Assembly (NCBI GenBank): GCA_013215445.1
Contig: JABSRA010000002.1
Span: 1 to 33,888, forward strand
DNA: 33,888 bases
Source: Oceanospirillaceae bacterium
Lineage (GTDB): Bacteria > Pseudomonadota > Gammaproteobacteria > Pseudomonadales > Balneatricaceae
Direction of reading: 5' to 3'
The translations under genes were made by a program, and so were the position numbers. Below are positions 30,216-33,888 of this stretch, one piece after another; position 1 is the first letter of the stretch, and each line of letters starts with the position of its first letter. Below the pieces are notes generated by a model that had not been told where the DNA came from, did not search any database, and worked only from the letters and a program-made list of their open reading frames with translations.

Positions 30216-30559
30216 TGACCAATTTACTGATTGCCACCATCACCGAAGGGAACAATGGAGTGAAGATTGATTTCGCATCGCATGCTGCTCCATCCCCAGT
30301 GGTAGACCCTTCGTACCTGAGAGAGTCCATTCCTTTTTCTGCCGTAGGGACCATGTTAGTGCAAAATCCAGCTTCCAATGGGATTATCATAAACTTCCAA
30401 GACGGATCGCAGCCTCTTGAGGTCTCCATTGAAGACCCCGATTTAATAGCGCTTGGCTTCAATCAAACAATGGATTTTGTCTATCTGAACGGCACTACTG
30501 TTACGGCAACAACAAACCAGCAGTTAGCTGATGAGTTCAATCGGCTTTTGGATATTTAG
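30215..30559 (+). CDS. Hypothetical protein, 114 aa
   Basis: The product is beta-rich and soluble, without recognised family: GNNGVKIDFASHAAPSPVVD, then SNGIIINFQDGSQPLEVSIE, then LNGTTVTATTNQQLADEFNR. It is coupled to the fibre-like gene and probably belongs to the same structural group. There are no membrane segments. Confidence 0.5.
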   Translation: MTNLLIATITEGNNGVKIDFASHAAPSPVVDPSYLRESIPFSAVGTMLVQNPASNGIIINFQDGSQPLEVSIEDPDLIALGFNQTMDFVYLNGTTVTATTNQQLADEFNRLLDI

Positions 30560-30565
30560 TCTACA

Positions 30566-30916
30566 ATGCTGACATTAGTCTACATACTGACGCTGCTATT
30601 CTTTATTGGAATAATCTTCTCAATCTGGAAGATTATCTATGACACTCGCGCATTCAAAAGCTTAGAGGATTACCAATATATTATAGAGGTGATTCTGTCC
30701 CAGTTCAGGGAGTCTATAGAGAATATGATAGGCGACCTCAGCAGGACGGTCATATCAGCTGTGAGCAAACAAATGGCTGAAACCTTTGCCACAAGAGACC
30801 AAGTAAAAGATCTTAAGAGCACAATAGAATGCCTTAAGCAACAAATTCAAAGCCTGTCAGAGCAGTCGTCCCAAAATGCAGAAAGGCAGGACAAGCAACA
30901 AGATAACGATGGATAG
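30566..30916 (+). CDS. Single-TM coiled-coil protein (spanin-like or holin-like)
   Basis: The product is 116 residues: an N-terminal transmembrane segment (residues 3-25, LTLVYILTLLFFIGIIFSIW), then a long helical periplasm-type domain with coiled coil (about 65-105, VKDLKSTIECLKQQIQSLSE) and a charged Gln-rich tail. This is the layout of an inner-membrane spanin (Rz type) or of small phage lysis membrane proteins. The endolysin lies 1 kb downstream. Its last 8 bases overlap another single-TM gene, as Rz/Rz1 pairs do, but the second gene lacks a lipobox. Confidence 0.5.
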   Translation: MLTLVYILTLLFFIGIIFSIWKIIYDTRAFKSLEDYQYIIEVILSQFRESIENMIGDLSRTVISAVSKQMAETFATRDQVKDLKSTIECLKQQIQSLSEQSSQNAERQDKQQDNDG

Positions 30917-31163
30917 ATTTACATTACAAATTGAAAATTATCGAGCCAACGTGTTCCCATTCGATTGGCAACTATTAAAGGGGTGTGTCATTGGATTTGT
31001 TATGTGCCTCATTGTTATTGGAGCAGAGCAAGCCTTTGAAACTGAAATGGCAGACACAAACGAGCAAGAGGAGCAGTTTGTTGATGAATTTAGGTTCGAC
31101 TTTTTTGCTCCGTTTAGAGGCAGCGATCCCCCAACCGATGATTACATCATGAAAATAAAATAA
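30909..31163 (+). CDS. Single-TM membrane protein, 84 aa
   Basis: ATG 30909 (MDRFTLQIENYRANVF) is used; an earlier ATG would overlap the coiled-coil gene much more. Residues about 22-39 are hydrophobic (LLKGCVIGFVMCLIVIGA), followed by an acidic tail rich in Glu and Asp (TNEQEEQFVDEFRFDFFAPF). One membrane helix and an acidic tail in a lysis region suggest a holin- or spanin-partner role. The stop (TAA) abuts the next ATG. Confidence 0.5.
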   Translation: MDRFTLQIENYRANVFPFDWQLLKGCVIGFVMCLIVIGAEQAFETEMADTNEQEEQFVDEFRFDFFAPFRGSDPPTDDYIMKIK

Positions 31164-31490
31164 ATGTCAACAATTACTCAAAATGGGCTGTCTATGGATA
31201 GCCTCTTGCTTGCCAGCACAACTTCCAATGGCGTCCAAGCCTTTGCTATGACTTATTCCTTAGAGGATAGCGAATCAACTCAAGGCTTTGCCGCAACGAT
31301 CTACCAAGACAGCGACGGTGTGACTTGGCTGAATTGGGTGGCCACCCAAGGAGCAGAAGTCTACAATAAAGGTGAGATCATTCTTGATCTTTCTTCTGTG
31401 TCCACTCAGGACGGTATCAATCCTCAACGCTTAGCTAGATGGATTGCCGATAAGCTCAAAGAGGCATTGACCAACAACGACGCCTTTTAA
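31164..31490 (+). CDS. Hypothetical protein, 108 aa
   Basis: The product is soluble, with beta-rich start (TTSNGVQAFAMTYSLEDSES, ATIYQDSDGVTWLNWVATQG) and a helical C-terminus (NPQRLARWIADKLKEALTNN). No family is recognised. It begins directly after the stop of the single-TM gene. It may be a virion protein or accessory to lysis. Confidence 0.45.
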   Translation: MSTITQNGLSMDSLLLASTTSNGVQAFAMTYSLEDSESTQGFAATIYQDSDGVTWLNWVATQGAEVYNKGEIILDLSSVSTQDGINPQRLARWIADKLKEALTNNDAF

Positions 31491-31503
31491 CAAAACACCA
31501 ATC

Positions 31504-31848
31504 ATGGAACAATTCGGAATCGATAACACCACAAAGCTACTCCTATGGATAGCTGGAACAGTAAACGAAGTGGAAGCCGCAGCACAAGACGGCAAATTCT
31601 CCTTAATGGAAATCATTGGACTCTGGGACAACACAGCAGAGGCTACGTCCTTGGCGACCAAATTCAAAGATATCGGTCAGGAGTTAGCTGATCTATCCAT
31701 ACAAGAAAAAGACATCATCATTCAACGCTTTGCTCGCGAGTTTGAGTTGTCCGACCAAAAAGCTGAGCGCATTGTTGAGCACTGCATTGATATTGCTTTA
31801 ACGATGTCGTCTAAAGTGACCACTCTTGTGGAGCTGATTAAAAACTAG
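31504..31848 (+). CDS. Hypothetical helical protein near endolysin, 114 aa
   Basis: The product is all-helical and amphipathic, without clear transmembrane helices: TTKLLLWIAGTVNEVEAAAQ, DGKFSLMEIIGLWDN, then IQRFAREFELSDQKAERIVE. Small helical proteins of this plan ('DGK.s..e.i.L' followed by 'fdl.d...E.iie') are common next to endolysins in Bacteroidota phages, with unknown role. About 90 bases follow, containing a strong hairpin. Confidence 0.55.
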   Translation: MEQFGIDNTTKLLLWIAGTVNEVEAAAQDGKFSLMEIIGLWDNTAEATSLATKFKDIGQELADLSIQEKDIIIQRFAREFELSDQKAERIVEHCIDIALTMSSKVTTLVELIKN

Positions 31849-31892
31849 TCGCTTTTCTTCTCTGGATGTCTCTGATTCATCTGTTTTTACTC

Positions 31893-31922
31893 CACAGCAT
31901 CGCCGTTGCAAGCGGTGCTGTG
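31893..31922 (+). terminator. Strong hairpin before the endolysin gene
   Basis: CACAGCATCGC (31893-31903) pairs with GCGGTGCTGTG (31912-31922), 11 pairs with one wobble, 8-base loop, followed by TTATTT. It may terminate part of the late transcript or protect the endolysin mRNA 5' end, 18 bases before its ATG. Confidence 0.5.
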
Positions 31923-31939
31923 TTATTTGATACAATCCT

Positions 31940-32857
31940 ATGGCAACACTAAGACAAGGCAGCACAGGCCAATCTGTGCGCGATTTACAAAGAAAGCTAA
32001 ACACAGTACTGGACGCCAACCTAGTCGTTGATGGTCAGTTCGGCCCTGCCACAACGCGCGCTGTACGCATGTACCAGACTAGCATTGACGAATTAGTTGT
32101 TGATGGTGTTGTTGGACCTCAGACCATGGCCTCAATCAATCGTGTGTACGCGAAAAAGGCCGACCGATACCAAGGCTTGGGCAAGGGGCAGTTTGTGATC
32201 TTTGTCGATGCTGGGCACGGTGGATTGGATCATCGAGGCGTGTATGTTACGCCCGGTAAGCGAGCAAGACACGACGGCAAGGACTACTACGAAGGTGTAG
32301 AGAATCGCTTGGCTGCCGAGGCGTTTATTCAAGCGGCAACCAAAGCGGGGTATCATTGCATACGCACCTACCACCCTTACAAAGACACGCCTTTATACAT
32401 TAGGGCTAACACAGTAAAAGAGTGGCTTGACCAAGATTGTAGCGGGTACCTACACTCATTCCACTCCAATGCCATATCCTCAGATAACACACCAGAGGTG
32501 TTGGAAGCCACGCGTGGTTACATGGTCTTCACAGGGCTTGGCAATAACCTGTCAGACCAGATTGCCAAGCAGCACTTAGAGCACATTAAAGAAGAAACAG
32601 CAGGGGAGTGGGTGTATCGGGATAATCGAGGCGCTTGTGGTCCAGACCATGATAAGAACTTTCAAATCCTGCGACAAACAGACTTGAGTCAATATCCTTT
32701 CTTTGGAGCAATCTTATCCGAATACGGCTTTCACACAAGCAAATCGGACGTGGACTTTATTACCAGCAAAGAAGGGCGCTGGGCACGTACCCAAGCATCT
32801 CTAAGGACTGCTAAGTGGGTGCATGAGGAGTGGAAAAAACAAAGTCAGGCCACTTAG
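31940..32857 (+). CDS. Endolysin: peptidoglycan-binding domain plus N-acetylmuramoyl-L-alanine amidase (amidase_3)
   Basis: The product is 305 residues. Residues 6-67 form a PG_binding_1 domain (GSTGQSVRDLQRKLN, VDGQFGPATTRAV, DGVVGPQTM). Residues 84-300 form an amidase_3 zinc hydrolase. The expected ligands and catalytic residues are visible: VDAGHGG (H93), GVENRL (E121), LHSFHSNA (H175) and LSEYGFHTS (E261). It cleaves the bond between muramic acid and the peptide stem. No signal peptide is seen, so a holin from the genes upstream is required. It is the last plus-strand gene in the window. Confidence 0.9.
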   Translation: MATLRQGSTGQSVRDLQRKLNTVLDANLVVDGQFGPATTRAVRMYQTSIDELVVDGVVGPQTMASINRVYAKKADRYQGLGKGQFVIFVDAGHGGLDHRGVYVTPGKRARHDGKDYYEGVENRLAAEAFIQAATKAGYHCIRTYHPYKDTPLYIRANTVKEWLDQDCSGYLHSFHSNAISSDNTPEVLEATRGYMVFTGLGNNLSDQIAKQHLEHIKEETAGEWVYRDNRGACGPDHDKNFQILRQTDLSQYPFFGAILSEYGFHTSKSDVDFITSKEGRWARTQASLRTAKWVHEEWKKQSQAT

Positions 32858-32869
32858 AAAGAGTAGAGG

Positions 32870-33412
32870 CTAATTCCATTCAGGATTAGCCGCCCTAACC
32901 TTCATATTAAGGCCCATTGGTGCAGTTCGCCTATAGTAGCGCGCTTTCGTAGCATCAGCATCCTTCATTAGGCCGCACACCTTATTATTAATCAGATACA
33001 CATAATCGACTTGTACCAGACGCATACAATTAGCATGCGTCTGCTCTGGTAGATTGCCATTCCTAAGGATAGCCTGCTTAATCGCTCTACAAACATTGAT
33101 CACAAAAGCCCTGAGTTTTGCCGCATCATTTGCACTTTCCGTCCTAGGTGTGAATTCGAAGCCTTGAGTAGCTTGCTCACTCAGTGCACACACCCACATA
33201 AATACCTGTGTGTATGTGGGCACATCCATTCCCTCAGCTACATGCACGCCCTGCAATCCAATCTCGCAATACTCTGACCAGTGGTAACTAAAACAGGTCT
33301 GAGAAAGTAGCGTGTTCGCGATTAATCGACCTTGCTCAAGGCCTTGAGTAGCGTGCAACAATGCTATGGTCATTAAATCGACCAATTCCTTTTTATCCTT
33401 TAAATCTTTCAT
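32870..33412 (-). CDS. Hypothetical protein, 180 aa, minus strand
   Basis: ATG at 33412 (MKDLKDKKELVDLMTIALLH) is preferred to a longer frame that would run into the neighbouring gene. The product is helical and Cys-containing (SQTCFSYHWSEYCEIGLQGV, CALSEQATQGFEF) with no recognised family. The gene is convergent with the endolysin, only 12 bases between stops, and an inverted repeat (GGCTAAT at 32868, ATTAGCC at 32885) spans its stop, without T-runs. It lies 11 bases downstream of the minus-strand gene to its right, so the two share an operon. Confidence 0.6.
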   Translation of the reverse strand: MKDLKDKKELVDLMTIALLHATQGLEQGRLIANTLLSQTCFSYHWSEYCEIGLQGVHVAEGMDVPTYTQVFMWVCALSEQATQGFEFTPRTESANDAAKLRAFVINVCRAIKQAILRNGNLPEQTHANCMRLVQVDYVYLINNKVCGLMKDADATKARYYRRTAPMGLNMKVRAANPEWN

Positions 33413-33423
33413 GACTACTTGTT

Positions 33424-33888
33424 TTACACCAAAATAAAAGCCGCATGACACGGTATGGTTCTCCACTTCACCATAAAGGCAACCATGGGCAGATCAGACT
33501 CAATGCCATCCGCGCTAGTGGTAAAATTCGCACCATTGGTCACATTCGTAACCTTGGCGCCGTAATGCATTTTCGCGATAAAACCCTGTGTGCCTTGGTA
33601 ATCATAGCACCCCCTTGCGCCCTTGATGTAGAGCTTGCCATTGTTGTCGCGTATGACCAGAACCAAAGATCTGTTTTTGAGCATTTCAACATCCATTTGT
33701 CTAAGGATGTGGAACGGAGCGCCCGAATACTCGTTTAGTAAATCCTTGGTTTTTGCTTCTAGCTCTGGGGGAATATTGCGGATTCTGTCCTGGATAAGAC
33801 CTTTGTAAAGCTTGCGTCCAAATTTGTCCAGCACTTGAAAGGGCATGCCTCCGTCCTTGCTGTTGATGCGATATTGACCATCTATCAA
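33424..33888 (-). CDS. Partial minus-strand gene, putative virion protein, enters from right edge
   Basis: The frame is open to the right edge (first visible codon TTG), so the N-terminus is missing. The visible 154 residues end at 33424. The C-terminal part (SLVLVIRDNNGKLYIKGARG, KVTNVTNGANFTTSADGIES, LPMVAFMVKW) looks like a virion/tail-tube-like beta protein from Bacteroidota phages. This is based on layout only. The two minus-strand genes oppose the late operon, marking the right end of the late region. Confidence 0.5.
   Translation of the reverse strand: MIDGQYRINSKDGGMPFQVLDKFGRKLYKGLIQDRIRNIPPELEAKTKDLLNEYSGAPFHILRQMDVEMLKNRSLVLVIRDNNGKLYIKGARGCYDYQGTQGFIAKMHYGAKVTNVTNGANFTTSADGIESDLPMVAFMVKWRTIPCHAAFILV

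Noticed and set aside
32868..32891. GGCTAAT/ATTAGCC inverted repeat as a bidirectional terminator
   Set aside because: The arms are only 7 bp and neither side carries a T-run; it also overlaps a stop codon.
1..33888. CRISPR array, diversity-generating retroelement, insertion sequence or integrase
   Set aside because: I saw no regularly spaced repeats, no reverse transcriptase with template/variable repeat, and no transposase or integrase motif on either strand.

Overview
The window looks like about 34 kb of a tailed double-stranded DNA phage or prophage of the siphovirus type, probably infecting a member of the Bacteroidota. Four things support this. The gene order is classical: recombination, packaging, head, tail, lysis. 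The tape-measure gene is long. Starts lack Shine-Dalgarno sequences and sit behind AT-rich leaders. There is one good match to the Bacteroidota promoter pattern (TTTG, 20-base spacer, TACATTTG). Host and lifestyle are inferred; no integrase, polymerase, helicase or methyltransferase gene is visible, so the phage genome probably continues beyond the right edge.

Left part (1-8000). The first 230 bases or so are very AT-rich and unlike the rest. A small putative DNA-binding protein follows, then an operator-like palindrome overlapping a promoter. Next come small early genes, two tRNA genes with CAT anticodons (one with all the hallmarks of an initiator tRNA), a NinB-like gene and a DUF5662-like gene. 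Several non-coding stretches fold into strong inverted repeats. A recombination module follows: ERF-type single-strand annealing protein, Gp157-like protein, DUF3127/SSB-like protein and, further on, a RusA-type Holliday-junction resolvase. Small unknown genes lie between them, two of which start exactly 7 bases after copies of the same 59-bp repeat.

Middle part (8000-20000). Small and large terminase are followed by an unexpected TM2-domain/lipoprotein-like membrane protein. A perfect 30-bp palindrome comes next, then a putative virion protein, portal, scaffold-like protein, major capsid protein (with a hairpin terminator after it), neck/tail-completion proteins, a tail protein with a LamG domain and a small CxxC membrane protein.

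Right part (20000-33888). A putative tail-assembly chaperone is split over two frames at a run of ten A. It is followed by the tape measure, three large tail-tip/baseplate proteins, fibre-like small proteins, a probable lysis cassette with overlapping single-TM genes, and a peptidoglycan-binding/amidase_3 endolysin. Two genes on the minus strand converge on the endolysin and run off the right edge. Most late genes overlap by 1-30 bases (ATGA or TAATG junctions), pointing to long co-transcribed, translationally coupled units.
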